Origin: an uncultured Eubacteriales bacterium
Lineage (GTDB): Bacteria; Bacillota; Clostridia; Oscillospirales; Acutalibacteraceae
Length of the DNA: 55,394 nt
Assembly (NCBI GenBank): GCA_910577755.1
Contig: CAJTNL010000013.1
Span: 1-55,394, forward strand
Direction of reading: 5' to 3'
This document shows positions 42,684-52,939 of this stretch, one piece after another. The position numbers were made by a program, and so were the translations under genes. Numbering within the stretch: position 1 is the stretch's first letter; each line of letters begins with the position of its first letter. The notes below the pieces were generated by a model. It was not told the origin of the DNA. It did not search any database and worked only from the letters and a program-made list of their open reading frames with translations.

Positions 42684-43079
42684 TCAGCATTTCTTTTTAC
42701 AGTTATTACAGATACCATAGAAAAATAATTTCTGTTCTTCTACAGCAAAATCATATACTTGTTCAATATGTTTTGCCGCAGTATAATTTGGAAAAGTCCC
42801 CTTAATGTCAATAATAGCATTACATTGGTTGCACATAAAATGGGAATGCGGCTCAATATTGCTATCAAATCGCTCCTGACCATTTATGACACCCATACTA
42901 ATGACAGTACCTTCTTCTTTAAATTGTGCAAGATTTCGATAAACGGTTCCAAGACTTAAATCGGGATATTCATGCTTAAGTGATTGATGAATCCATTCAG
43001 CGGTCGGATGACCTTTGGTATTTTGCAGCGTTTCGAAAATTGCTTGACGTTTACGACTAAAATTTTGTTTTCTGACCAT
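42684..43079 (-). CDS. perR: PerR-like Fur-family peroxide regulator
   Basis: The 131-residue regulator has the winged helix (GHPTAEWIHQSL, LSLGTVYRNLAQF) and PerR-type metal ligands: histidine in GHPTAEWIH, aspartate and histidines in RFDSNIEPHSHFMC, and aspartate in IIDIKG. Two CxxC pairs (CNQC, CNNC) form the structural zinc site. In PerR, metal-catalysed oxidation of the histidines by peroxide relieves repression. I used ATG 43079 because AAGGTG lies 7 bases upstream. A Per-box-like sequence overlies its own start region, suggesting autoregulation. Confidence 0.85.
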   Translation of the reverse strand: MVRKQNFSRKRQAIFETLQNTKGHPTAEWIHQSLKHEYPDLSLGTVYRNLAQFKEEGTVISMGVINGQERFDSNIEPHSHFMCNQCNAIIDIKGTFPNYTAAKHIEQVYDFAVEEQKLFFYGICNNCKKKC

Positions 43080-43094
43080 TGATTTCACCTTATA

Positions 43095-43109
43095 AAATAA
43101 TAATTATTC
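43095..43109. promoter_or_regulatory. Putative Per box upstream of the PerR-like gene
   Basis: AAATAATAATTATTC matches the core ATAATNATTAT of the PerR consensus (11 of 14 fixed positions). It lies just downstream of the -10 element, a position where binding would block transcription. AT-rich sequence makes chance matches likelier. Confidence 0.4.
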
Positions 43110-43121
43110 CTGTTTTATTTT

Positions 43122-43150
43122 ATAATACCATGCTTGCGCTTATTTGTAAA
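43122..43150 (-). promoter_or_regulatory. Promoter of the PerR-like gene
   Basis: Minus-strand TTTACA (43145-43150) and TATTAT (43122-43127) are 17 bases apart. Confidence 0.6.
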
Positions 43151-43298
43151 GTATTTTATACTTTTTTTGTCCACATTTCTCGTGATCACATGTTGTCGTA
43201 TTCAGAATCATACATAGGAAAGTATATGTAACTAGAAAACTTGCTGTAAATAGTTAGTTATTATAAAATTGTTAAATTAAAAAATCACATTATGATAT

Positions 43299-43964
43299 TT
43301 AATCATTGGTATCTGTATTATTCTTTTCCGCTACACCATATTTTGAGGTTGAAATACGGCATTTTATAATTGGAATGAACAGTCCTCCTACAGAGTTACC
43401 AGCAGTCATAATCAATAACCATAAAAATATTTTCCATGACCACATATTTGCCATCGAAAAATAAAACATATTTGCAATACAGTGCTCAAAGCCACACAAA
43501 ATGAAAACAGGAACACCGATAAAAACTCCTGCATATTTACCAATTGCGTGTTCTGTACTGCGAAAACAGGTAACTGCAACATACATAAGTATACCGCAAA
43601 AAATAGACAATACAAAAATGCTAAGTGGGTTATCATTTAATTTTGCCTGCCAAATAATTTCCGCTTTTGCCGATAATGCTGAGGCATATCTGGTTACACG
43701 GAGCAAATAACCTACGCCTGCAGTTGCTGCAAAATTACCAAGCCAGATGATGAGTAAATCAATCAAAAATCCCGGTTGTTTTAGTTTAAAATCACCTACT
43801 CTTCCTGTAAATAAAGCAAATTGCTGGTTCACGACTGTAAATAATCCTATCGAAAAGAAAAATGCTCCCACTACTTTATTATCAACAGATAAAAAAACAG
43901 TTCCTCCTATTGCGATCATGAGTCCTGCCATTAGTGAATCCCGCCATAATTTAAATTTCTCCAT
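43299..43964 (-). CDS. Formate/nitrite transporter family channel
   Basis: The 221-residue membrane protein starts MEKFKLWRDSLMAGLMIAIG and has about six transmembrane segments. The family signature CGFEHCIANMFYFSMA and the TAGNSVGGLFIPI repeat are visible. FNT proteins pass formate, nitrite, lactate or hydrosulfide. Which anion applies here cannot be told; no formate lyase or nitrite reductase is nearby. I used ATG 43964 with AAGGAGAG upstream rather than the longer frame. Confidence 0.88.
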   Translation of the reverse strand: MEKFKLWRDSLMAGLMIAIGGTVFLSVDNKVVGAFFFSIGLFTVVNQQFALFTGRVGDFKLKQPGFLIDLLIIWLGNFAATAGVGYLLRVTRYASALSAKAEIIWQAKLNDNPLSIFVLSIFCGILMYVAVTCFRSTEHAIGKYAGVFIGVPVFILCGFEHCIANMFYFSMANMWSWKIFLWLLIMTAGNSVGGLFIPIIKCRISTSKYGVAEKNNTDTND

Positions 43965-44255
43965 TTTACTCTCCTTATGTAATATTGACCAAAAACATAT
44001 GGATATTTCTGTATATATTATATGCTTATATTTGAGTATTTTCCAGTACAAAATCAAAAAAACATAAAATTTACTGTTAAAATGTGTTTTTTAAGATAAA
44101 AATATATATTTTCTGTCAAAATGCGCAAAGATGTTTCATCTCAATTTTGAGTATATTTCTAGTGATAAACCTTGTTGTTGTTACATTATATTACACTTAC
44201 AAAAAAAGTACTGATAGCAGTTAATACGCATTCTGTTATCAGTACCTATCTTCAG

Positions 44256-45086
44256 TTATTTATCCAATTGTTCAATGATTTTTATTGCATCATTTAGCCA
44301 GTTTCCCTCTATTTGTTCTACAAGACCGTTGTCACATTTATTTGCAATATTTGGATCAATTGGTAAATGTGCCAATACTTTTAACTTGTGTTTATGAGCA
44401 ACTTCTTCTACGTGACTTTCACCAAATATTTGAATTTTTTTATTACAATCTGGACACTGTAGATAACTCATATTTTCTACTAATCCTAAAATAGGAATAT
44501 TCATCATATTTGCCATATTAACCGCTTTTTCCACAATCATGGAAACAAGCTCTTGCGGAGATGTTACAATTATAATACCATCCAGTGGCAGTGATTGAAA
44601 TACAGTTAGTGGTACATCGCCAGTTCCTGGAGGCATATCCACAAACATATAATCGACATCCTCCCAAATAGCATCAGTCCAAAACTGCTTTACTGTACCA
44701 GCAATAATTGGACCTCTCCAAACAACTGGCGCTGTTTCATCTTCTAATAATATGTTTACAGACATGACTTTAATACCGGTTTTACTTCTACAAGGTAAAA
44801 TACCATTTTCAGTACCTACTGCCCGTTCATGTATACCAAATATTTTGGGAATAGATGGACCTGTAACATCAGCATCTAAAATAGCTGTTTGGTGTCCGCA
44901 GCGATTCATCATTACCGCCATGAGAGAGGTAACAAGAGACTTACCAACGCCGCCTTTACCACTTACAACTGCAATTACTTTTTTTACATGACTTAGTGCA
45001 TTTGTTTGCTCTTTCATTGGTTCAGTTCTTGAGCCGCAGTCAACACCGCAAGAGCCGCAATCATGTGTACAGTTTTCTTCACTCAT
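44256..45086 (-). CDS. Mrp/NBP35-family iron-sulfur carrier ATPase
   Basis: The 276-residue P-loop ATPase has the deviant Walker A SGKGGVGKSLVTS, the DADVTGPSIPKIFG block, DYMFVDMPPGTGD and a CxxC in LQCPDCNKK that binds the bridging cluster. An N-terminal cysteine-rich stretch (CTHDCGSCGVDCGS) resembles the extra cluster site of NBP35-like members. The role is delivery of Fe-S clusters to apoproteins. ATG 45086 has AAAGG nine bases upstream; the earlier ATG is too close to it. Confidence 0.9.
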   Translation of the reverse strand: MSEENCTHDCGSCGVDCGSRTEPMKEQTNALSHVKKVIAVVSGKGGVGKSLVTSLMAVMMNRCGHQTAILDADVTGPSIPKIFGIHERAVGTENGILPCRSKTGIKVMSVNILLEDETAPVVWRGPIIAGTVKQFWTDAIWEDVDYMFVDMPPGTGDVPLTVFQSLPLDGIIIVTSPQELVSMIVEKAVNMANMMNIPILGLVENMSYLQCPDCNKKIQIFGESHVEEVAHKHKLKVLAHLPIDPNIANKCDNGLVEQIEGNWLNDAIKIIEQLDK

Positions 45087-45176
45087 ACCATTCATCCTTT
45101 CTATTGTATACTAATTTTGTATACTTAATATATTACTGCAATTTTATCTCTTTGTCAATCTTTTGTATCATACAAA

Positions 45177-46130
45177 TTAAAACTCCATTTTGATGCTGCG
45201 TAAAAACAAATCGGACAATATTTGATCTGGATTTTTTTTATTGTAAAGAATATCATATACAGCCTTACATATAGGTAACTCAACGTGATATTCTTCTCCC
45301 AAACGCAGTAATGCCTTTGTAGTGGCTACTCCTTCAGCTAATTCGCCGTAATCCATACCTTGAACATATAATTCTCCAAATTTACGGTTATGACTAAATT
45401 CAGAAAATACCGTCGCCTGATAATCACCCAAATGTCCCAAACCGTAAGCTGTAATTTCTTTTCCTCCCATTGCGTGAATCAACCGTGCAATTTCACGGGT
45501 TCCTCGAGACATCAGAGCTCCTTTTAGCGCAGTTTTTCCTTTACCGTCAAGCATACCGGCAGCAATTCCAATTACATTTTTTGATGCTGCACCAATTTCA
45601 TTGCCTAATAAATCATCGCCATAATAAAAACGTATTAAATGGCTTGAAAAAGAATGAACCAGCTGTATTTTGAGCGCTTGATCTTGGCTGTCAATTACCA
45701 TACAATTCGGTATTCCACGGGTAAAGTCCTGCACATGACCGGGACCAACCCAAATAGCTAACGGACAATCGGTGTATTCTTTGGCTATTTCAGTTAAACG
45801 CTTACCCGTGTCAGACTCAATACCTTTCATACATAAAATCAAACATTTTTTACTAAGATCGCATTGCTCCAGTTCTTTCATAAAGACACGAAAGCTTTGT
45901 GCTGAGATGGAGACAACGATCATTTCTGCCCTTTCCACTGCTTCTTGCATGTCATCTGTTAAATATATTTTTTCATCTAAAGTCAATAAACCGTTAAAAC
46001 GTGTTTGACGAAACTGCTCCAAATGCTTTGATCCTTTTCTGCCATACAAAGTGACTTGATGGGGTATACGCTCTAAATACCAAGCTATGAAGCTACCCCA
46101 TCTGCCACATCCCATTACTGAAATCTTCAC
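45177..46130 (-). CDS. gpsA: NAD(P)-dependent glycerol-3-phosphate dehydrogenase
   Basis: The 317-residue enzyme makes sn-glycerol 3-phosphate for phospholipid synthesis. The dinucleotide fold starts KISVMGCGRWGSFIAWYL. Substrate and catalytic sites show in CMKGIE, WVGPGHVQDFTRG, NEIGAASKNVIGIAAGM and YGLGHLGDYQATVFS. The typical GxGxxG glycine is retained with W in the loop, which is normal for GpsA. A single-gene unit. Confidence 0.9.
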   Translation of the reverse strand: MKISVMGCGRWGSFIAWYLERIPHQVTLYGRKGSKHLEQFRQTRFNGLLTLDEKIYLTDDMQEAVERAEMIVVSISAQSFRVFMKELEQCDLSKKCLILCMKGIESDTGKRLTEIAKEYTDCPLAIWVGPGHVQDFTRGIPNCMVIDSQDQALKIQLVHSFSSHLIRFYYGDDLLGNEIGAASKNVIGIAAGMLDGKGKTALKGALMSRGTREIARLIHAMGGKEITAYGLGHLGDYQATVFSEFSHNRKFGELYVQGMDYGELAEGVATTKALLRLGEEYHVELPICKAVYDILYNKKNPDQILSDLFLRSIKMEF

Positions 46131-46290
46131 ATTATTTGCTCCTTGTCATCGTAATTTGAAAGCATTTTACTGGTTGAAACATCATTACTTTATACTATAA
46201 AATGTTTTTTGTAGTATGCGCTTTATTGTAACATATTTTACAGACTGATACAATTAAAAACAATAAGCCTTTTTTACTCCCATTTTATAT

Positions 46291-47745
46291 TTATAATGAA
46301 TAAACATTGAGTTCGAACCAAAAAGTACTGCCATGACCGATCTGACTTTTTACACCATATGTTGCGCCTTGGTGCATATCCAAGATCGTTTTCACAATAT
46401 GCAATCCCAAACCGGTTCCAACCGTTGCACGTTTATGATTTTTATTTACTTTATAATAACGCTCCCATATCTCATTCAGTTTGCTCTGCTCTATACCATC
46501 TCCAGTGTCGATTACTTCGATACGTACACGCTGTGGATAACTTTTATCCCCGGCAACCAGTATTTGTCTGATTGTTACCATTTTATCTTCTCCAATATAA
46601 GTCAAGGCATTATTGATTAAATTATAAACCACTTGAGATAGCTTTAAGGCATCGCCATATACAAACACATTCTGTTCTGCTTCAAATATAATTTTATACT
46701 CTGTTAATTTAGAATAACGTATTAAAATATCTTGAATATTTGCAGTTAAATTCAACACCTCTCCATTAAATGGAAGACTGCCTGATTGCAGTTTAGAAAT
46801 ATCTAGAACATCATTTACTAGAGTGGTTAAGCGTTTTGCTTCATCAATAATAATTTGTACATTTTCCGGTGTGTTTTCATTGGGAATATCACGCATGATC
46901 TCGGCATAACCAGTAATCATGGTTAAAGGTGTACGCAAATCATGAGAAATATTCGCAATCAGCTCACGCTGCAATGATTCCACTTTAGAAAGCTCTTTTG
47001 CTGCATAGTTCAGTGTATTTGCCAATTCCGCAATTTCACGATATCCCTTTTCTTCAAAGCATATATCGTATTGTCCCTGCGCTAATACTTTAGCCGATTT
47101 ATTGATTTTTGTAATTGGTAATGATAAATTTTTGGCCAAAACCAAAGCCATAATAACAGCTAACACAATCATAATGACGGTAATCCAAATCAATTGTATC
47201 TGCAAGGTTTGTACTGTTGAAACCACCGGCGAAATAGATGAATTCAACATAATCAATAAATTCTCTCCATTTTCTTTCGATACTATTTTTGAATAAATAA
47301 CACTTTCAACCTGATTGGGATCACCCATCGAATAAAATAAAAGCTCACTTCGACGCTCGTCAATCATCGTGCGCTCCACATACATACCACCGTGATTGTG
47401 CGTGATAGTATAGGCCCTTGCAAGCAAATAGGCAGACATATGGTGGATGATACAATTGGGCAAGGCATTTATTGAGTATAATTTTGAACCGTTTTGTGTG
47501 CAAATTACAACACAAATTTGTTTATCATTGGCTACAGACAGTATGATGGATTCTAGTTGCTCCGATTCAATATTTTCAGTGATGTCTTTCAAAGCACTTT
47601 CAATTTCATTAATTTTAATGGAACGATAAAAGGTATTTAGCAAACTGATTTGAAACACCCATAGTAAAATTAAAATTACAGCAATAAAAGCAATAAAAAT
47701 TGAAAATATCTTCCAAAATACACTGACCCTTGCTTTCCGTTTCAC
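46291..47745 (-). CDS. Sensor histidine kinase
   Basis: The protein has an N-terminal membrane helix, a ~150-residue extracytoplasmic domain, a second helix (LIWITVIMIVLAVIMALVLA), a HAMP linker, the phospho-accepting HisKA motif ANISHDLRTPLTMITGYAE, and a HATPase domain (YNLINNALTYIGE, DTGDGIEQ, GTGLGLHIVKTILDMH). I chose GTG 47745, 16 bases past the response-regulator stop; a TTG at 47775 overlapping that gene is also possible, and neither has a strong ribosome site. The signal sensed is unknown. Confidence 0.9.
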   Translation of the reverse strand: MKRKARVSVFWKIFSIFIAFIAVILILLWVFQISLLNTFYRSIKINEIESALKDITENIESEQLESIILSVANDKQICVVICTQNGSKLYSINALPNCIIHHMSAYLLARAYTITHNHGGMYVERTMIDERRSELLFYSMGDPNQVESVIYSKIVSKENGENLLIMLNSSISPVVSTVQTLQIQLIWITVIMIVLAVIMALVLAKNLSLPITKINKSAKVLAQGQYDICFEEKGYREIAELANTLNYAAKELSKVESLQRELIANISHDLRTPLTMITGYAEIMRDIPNENTPENVQIIIDEAKRLTTLVNDVLDISKLQSGSLPFNGEVLNLTANIQDILIRYSKLTEYKIIFEAEQNVFVYGDALKLSQVVYNLINNALTYIGEDKMVTIRQILVAGDKSYPQRVRIEVIDTGDGIEQSKLNEIWERYYKVNKNHKRATVGTGLGLHIVKTILDMHQGATYGVKSQIGHGSTFWFELNVYSL

Positions 47746-47761
47746 TCTTTTAAGCGTAATA

Positions 47762-48439
47762 TCATTCCACTTCAAACCGATAGCCCACCCCTCTGAGTGT
47801 AACAATAAATTTACTATATGCTCCTAAACTTTTTCTTAGTAATTTAATGTGTGTATCAAGCGTGCGGTCATCTCCGTAAAAATCATATCCCCATACATTT
47901 GTCAGCAACATTTCACGTGTAAGGGCAATATTTTTATTTTCTGCCATATAAAACAGTAAATCGTATTCTTTTGGAGATAAATCAATTCTTTCACCGTCAA
48001 TTGTTACGATACGCGCCGTATAATCAATCACCAAACCTTCAAAAAAAACTTTTTCATTGGTTTGTGCTGGAGGTGAAGAACGTTTTATTATGGCTTGGAT
48101 GCGCATCATTAACTCCTTAGGGGAAAAAGGTTTAACAACATAGTCATCGATTCCCAGTTCAAAACCATGAATTTTATCGTACTCTTCTCCACGTGCTGAA
48201 AGCATGATAACAGGTTTGTCAGAAATTTTACGTATTTCTTTTACTGCTGAAAACCCATCTAATTCAGGCATCATTACATCTATAATCAAAATTGAATATA
48301 AATCAGTATTTTGGCGACATAGCATAACAGCTTCCATACCATTGCAAGCTTCTGTTACTGTATATCCTTCAAATTCGGCATATTTGCGTATCATCTGGCG
48401 AATTTTTTCTTCATCATCTACTACTAAAAGGTGATACAT
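47762..48439 (-). CDS. OmpR/PhoB-type response regulator
   Basis: The 225-residue protein has a receiver domain (LLVVDDEEKIRQMI, phospho-acceptor in LIIDVMMPELDGF, lysine in VVKPFSPKELMMR) and a winged-helix output domain (LSPKEYDLLFYMAENKN, YDFYGDDRTLDTHIKLLRK, VTLRGVGYRFE). AGAGGT precedes the ATG. It forms a pair with the downstream kinase. Bases 48440-48820 upstream show only AT-rich sequence. Confidence 0.93.
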   Translation of the reverse strand: MYHLLVVDDEEKIRQMIRKYAEFEGYTVTEACNGMEAVMLCRQNTDLYSILIIDVMMPELDGFSAVKEIRKISDKPVIMLSARGEEYDKIHGFELGIDDYVVKPFSPKELMMRIQAIIKRSSPPAQTNEKVFFEGLVIDYTARIVTIDGERIDLSPKEYDLLFYMAENKNIALTREMLLTNVWGYDFYGDDRTLDTHIKLLRKSLGAYSKFIVTLRGVGYRFEVE

Positions 48440-48820
48440 AGGGCATATACCTCTTTTCTAAGTATTATGAAATTATTTTTATATTTTTATTATACAACAT
48501 TTTAAAATATATTTGTTATTATTTTATTATATTTTATAAAATATTGATCGATCAACAAAAAGAGGGGAATTAAAAAATAGATATTGCATTAAAAATAAAA
48601 ACATGAAAGTATAGTAGTAAGATAAAAGAAATTCGGAACATTAAGCTATCGAACAAAAGCAGATATATTTTAACCTTTTTAAGTTTAGCCTATGTTTGTA
48701 TAAAGATAGAATTTAAGTTAAAAAATATGAAGTAAATGACAGAATCGTATTAAAAACAAGATATTTAAAATTTTTGTATTTGTTTATAATTATAATAGCC
48801 TAAAATAAATTAATAATTAA

Positions 48821-48858
48821 AAAATAAGATCATCGGTTTTTTCCGATGATCTTATTTT
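48821..48858 (-). terminator. Terminator of the str operon
   Basis: AAAATAAGATCATCGG (48821-48836) pairs perfectly with 48843-48858 around a T6 loop, 21 bases past the tuf stop, with T-rich sequence following on the minus strand. Confidence 0.85.
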
Positions 48859-48879
48859 TAATTATTATAAGCAAATATA

Positions 48880-50082
48880 TTAGTCGTTAATAGCAGTAAC
48901 AACACCCGATCCTACGGTATGGCCACCCTCACGAATAGCGAAACGTAATCCCTCTTCAATAGCAATTGGAGTAATCAACTCAACATCCATTTCAACGTTA
49001 TCGCCAGGCACACACATTTCTGTACCTTCTGGAAGTGTAATAACACCGGTAACATCAGTTGTTCTGAAATAGAACTGTGGACGATAGTTGTTAAAGAAAG
49101 GAGTATGACGACCTCCTTCTTCTTTTGTCAAAATATAAACCTGACCACGAAATTTTGTGTGAGGTTTAATGGAGCCTGGTTTAGCCAAAATTTGTCCACG
49201 CTCAATCTCATTTCTTTGCACACCGCGTAACAAAACGCCAACGTTATCACCAGCTTCGGCAAAGTCAAGAATTTTTCTAAACATTTCCAAACCAGTAACA
49301 ACAACTTTTCTACTCTCGTCAGTCATACCAACAATTTCAACTTCTTCATTAACATTAATTTGACCGCGCTCAACTCTACCTGTTGCAACAGTACCACGAC
49401 CTGTAATAGTAAATACGTCTTCAACAGGCATTAGGAATGGCTGATCACTCTTTCTTTCAGGAGTTGGAATAAATTCGTCAACAGCTTTCATCAAATCTAA
49501 AATGCATTTATACTCAGGAGCATTTACATCTGTAGAAGAAGACTCAAGCACTTTTAGAGAAGAACCGCGAATGATTGGTGTATCATCACCCGGGAAACCA
49601 TACTCGTTAAGCAACTCACGAATTTCCATCTCTACCAAATCTAATAATTCTTCATCATCAACTTGATCAGCTTTGTTCATATATACAACAATGTGAGGAA
49701 CACCAACCTGACGGGACAGCAAAATATGCTCTCTTGTTTGTGGCATAGGACCATCAGCTGCAGATACAACTAGAATAGCACCGTCCATTTGGGCAGCACC
49801 TGTAATCATATTTTTAACGTAGTCGGCGTGACCTGGGCAGTCAACATGAGCATAGTGACGATTTGCTGTTTCATATTCAACGTGAGATGTATTAATTGTA
49901 ATACCACGTGCTCTCTCTTCTGGAGCCTTATCAATATTAGCATAATCAACAAAATCTGCCTCACCGTTTAAATTCAAAACCTTTGTGATAGCTGCCGTAG
50001 TAGTTGTTTTACCGTGGTCAACGTGACCAATTGTACCAATGTTTACGTGTGGTTTGCTTCTTTCAAACTTTGCCTTTGCCAT
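48880..50082 (-). CDS. tuf: Elongation factor Tu
   Basis: The 400-residue GTPase has G1 GHVDHGKTT, effector ARGITINTSHVEYE, G3 DCPGHADYVKNM and G4 NKADQ, followed by domains II and III ending FAIREGGHTVGSGVV. It delivers aminoacyl-tRNA to the ribosome. The gene is 100 bases downstream of fusA. Confidence 0.97.
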   Translation of the reverse strand: MAKAKFERSKPHVNIGTIGHVDHGKTTTTAAITKVLNLNGEADFVDYANIDKAPEERARGITINTSHVEYETANRHYAHVDCPGHADYVKNMITGAAQMDGAILVVSAADGPMPQTREHILLSRQVGVPHIVVYMNKADQVDDEELLDLVEMEIRELLNEYGFPGDDTPIIRGSSLKVLESSSTDVNAPEYKCILDLMKAVDEFIPTPERKSDQPFLMPVEDVFTITGRGTVATGRVERGQINVNEEVEIVGMTDESRKVVVTGLEMFRKILDFAEAGDNVGVLLRGVQRNEIERGQILAKPGSIKPHTKFRGQVYILTKEEGGRHTPFFNNYRPQFYFRTTDVTGVITLPEGTEMCVPGDNVEMDVELITPIAIEEGLRFAIREGGHTVGSGVVTAIND

Positions 50083-50182
50083 TGGAAAATCCTCCCTTTT
50101 ATAAAAATATAATAAAATATTATGAAAACCTATATCGACATTTTAACAATTCTGATATAGAAAATCAAGACTAACTGAGAAA

Positions 50183-52264
50183 TTACTCACTCTTTTTTCC
50201 ACGTTCAGAAATAATTTCTTCACCGACAGATTTTGGAACTTCACTATAATGTGCTGGTTCCATTGTATATTGTCCACGACCTTGTGTTTTAGAACGCATA
50301 TCTGTAGCATAACCAAACATTTCTGACAGCGGTACCTCAGCATTGATCTGCTGTGCACCGGGTACTGCATCCATACCTAGAATCATACCGCGACGCGAGT
50401 TTAAGTCACCAATAACATCGCCCATATATTCCTCCGGAACAATAACGGTTACTTTCATAATTGGCTCTAAAAGAACGGGATCTGCTTTTTTAATCGCATC
50501 TTTCACTGCCATGGAACCTGCAATTTTAAATGCCATTTCAGAGGAATCAACCTCATGGTACGAACCATCATATAATGTTACTTTTATATCAACAACATTA
50601 TAACCAGCTAAGGTACCGCTGAGTAATGCGCCCTGAATACCCTGATCAACTGCCGGAATGTATTCTTTTGGAATAGCACCGCCAACAATATTATTGACAA
50701 ATTCATAACCTTTTGCAGGATTTGGTTCAATCCTGATTTTAACATGACCGTATTGACCTTTACCACCGGATTGCCTTGCATATTTAGTATCAGATTCAGA
50801 ATTTTTGCGAATTGTCTCTTTATAAGCAACTTGAGGCTTACCGACATTTGCTTCAACTTTAAATTCACGCAAAAGTCTATCTACAATTATTTCAAGATGA
50901 AGCTCGCCCATACCCGCAATGATGGTTTGTCCAGTTTCTTCATCTGTATAAGCGCGGAAAGTGGGATCTTCTTCAGCAAGTTTTGCCAAAGCAATACCCA
51001 TTTTTTCCTGACCAGCTTTTGTTTTCGGTTCAATTGCAACATGAATAACCGGCTCTGGGAATTCCATGGATTCCAAAATAATCGGATGCTTTGGATCACA
51101 TAGCGTATCGCCTGTTGTTGTATTTCTCAGACCGACTGCAGCAGCAATATCACCAGCATAAACAATTTCAATGTCTTGTCTGTGATTTGCGTGCATTTGC
51201 AAAATACGACCAATTCGTTCAGAATTATCTTTTGTAGAATTATATACATTACCGCCCGCAGCAATTGTTCCGGAGTAAACACGGAAGAAGCATAATTTAC
51301 CTACAAACGGGTCAGTCGCAATTTTAAAGGCCAGCGCTGAAAATGGTTCATTGTCAGAAGCTTTACGAGTATCCTCCTCACCTGTCTCTGGATTAACACC
51401 TTTCATATCAGGGATATCTAAAGGAGATGGCATATAAGCGACAATAGAATCCAACAATTTTTGTACACCTTTATTTTTATAAGAAGTACCGCAGCACACT
51501 GGAACCATATTGTTATCTATCGTTGCTTTACGAATACCTGCAATAATTTCTGAGGTTGTTAGCTCCTCGCCCATTAAATATTTTTCCATCAGAGCATCAT
51601 CCTGCTCTGCAACCTGTTCAATTAGTTGCGTATGATATTCCTGTGCTTTTTCCAGCAAGTCGGCTGGAATATCTTCTACACGCATATCTTTACCAAATTC
51701 ATCATAGAACACGTCTGCTTTCATTTCTACAAGGTCGATAATACCTTTAAATTCATCTTCACTGCCGATTGGCAATTGAATCGGAACTGCGTTACATTGC
51801 AAACGATCTTTCATCATTTGTACAACTCGGTAAAAATCAGCACCCATAATGTCCATTTTATTTACATAAGCCATACGGGGAACCTTGTATTCTTCTGCCT
51901 GACGCCATACAGTCTCAGACTGCGGTTCAACACCGCCTTTAGCGCAAAAAACAGTTACAGAACCATCCAAAACGCGCAGAGAACGTTCTACTTCAACAGT
52001 AAAGTCAACGTGACCAGGGGTATCAATAATATTAATTCGATGGTCCTTCCAGAAACAGGTTGTAGCAGCAGAAGTAATGGTAATACCTCTTTCCTGCTCT
52101 TGTGCCATCCAATCCATAGTGGCAGAACCGTCATGTGTTTCACCAACTTTGTGGTTTACACCTGTATAGAACAAAATACGTTCTGTTGTAGTCGTTTTAC
52201 CGGCGTCAATATGTGCCATAATACCGATATTACGAGTCATCTCAAGAGATACTTGTCTAGCCAT
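50183..52264 (-). CDS. fusA: Elongation factor G
   Basis: The 693-residue translocase has G1 AHIDAGKTTTTERIL, RGITITSAATTC, DTPGHVDFTVEVERSLR and NKMD, then domains II-V with RQSGGKGQYGHVKI and the ending GRGQYTMEPAHYSEVP. Intact and normal in length. Confidence 0.97.
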   Translation of the reverse strand: MARQVSLEMTRNIGIMAHIDAGKTTTTERILFYTGVNHKVGETHDGSATMDWMAQEQERGITITSAATTCFWKDHRINIIDTPGHVDFTVEVERSLRVLDGSVTVFCAKGGVEPQSETVWRQAEEYKVPRMAYVNKMDIMGADFYRVVQMMKDRLQCNAVPIQLPIGSEDEFKGIIDLVEMKADVFYDEFGKDMRVEDIPADLLEKAQEYHTQLIEQVAEQDDALMEKYLMGEELTTSEIIAGIRKATIDNNMVPVCCGTSYKNKGVQKLLDSIVAYMPSPLDIPDMKGVNPETGEEDTRKASDNEPFSALAFKIATDPFVGKLCFFRVYSGTIAAGGNVYNSTKDNSERIGRILQMHANHRQDIEIVYAGDIAAAVGLRNTTTGDTLCDPKHPIILESMEFPEPVIHVAIEPKTKAGQEKMGIALAKLAEEDPTFRAYTDEETGQTIIAGMGELHLEIIVDRLLREFKVEANVGKPQVAYKETIRKNSESDTKYARQSGGKGQYGHVKIRIEPNPAKGYEFVNNIVGGAIPKEYIPAVDQGIQGALLSGTLAGYNVVDIKVTLYDGSYHEVDSSEMAFKIAGSMAVKDAIKKADPVLLEPIMKVTVIVPEEYMGDVIGDLNSRRGMILGMDAVPGAQQINAEVPLSEMFGYATDMRSKTQGRGQYTMEPAHYSEVPKSVGEEIISERGKKSE

Positions 52265-52320
52265 AATTTCCTCCTACATTGATAAGGTTGTGTTGGTATA
52301 TCACAAAAACTACGATGAAA

Positions 52321-52791
52321 TTACCATCTGTAGTGGGCAAATGCTCTGTTTGCTTCTGCCATTTTGTGTGTATCGTCACGCTTTTTAGCAGCGCCACCAG
52401 CACCGTTTACAGCATCAAGAATCTCATTAGCAAGTCTTTCCTTCATGGTTTTTTCAGATCTCAGTCTTGCATAGTTAGTCATCCAGCGAAGACCTAAAGT
52501 TTGTCTTCTTTCTGGACGAACCTCCATAGGAACCTGGTAAGTAGCACCACCAACACGGCGGGCCTTTACCTCTAAAGCAGGCATAATATTTTCCATAGCC
52601 TCCTCAAAAACCTCTAAAGGTTCTCTGCCTGTCTTCTCACGAACAATATCAAATGCACCGTAAACAATTTTTTGAGCAACACCTTTTTTACCATCGTACA
52701 TAATATTATTGATCAAACGAGTAACAAGCTTAGATTGATATAGTGGATCAACTAAAACATCGCGTTTTGCAATAGAGCCTCTTCTTGGCAT
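52321..52791 (-). CDS. rpsG: 30S ribosomal protein S7
   Basis: The 156-residue protein starts MPRRGSIAKRDVLVDPLYQS and contains MYDGKKGVAQKIVY and GGATYQVPMEVRPERRQTLG. ATG 52791 follows GAAGGAGGGAAG; the longer upstream frame is not used. Confidence 0.97.
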   Translation of the reverse strand: MPRRGSIAKRDVLVDPLYQSKLVTRLINNIMYDGKKGVAQKIVYGAFDIVREKTGREPLEVFEEAMENIMPALEVKARRVGGATYQVPMEVRPERRQTLGLRWMTNYARLRSEKTMKERLANEILDAVNGAGGAAKKRDDTHKMAEANRAFAHYRW

Positions 52792-52939
52792 TTCTCTTCC
52801 CTCCTTCACATACATGATATCATAGGTACTCGAAAGATATACTCCCGTGGCCAGTACAGAGCGTAATCCACATATCAAACGATATATGTACGCTGCTGCA
52901 AGCAGCCTTTAGGTTTCTTTCAACTTAACCTTTGTTCAA

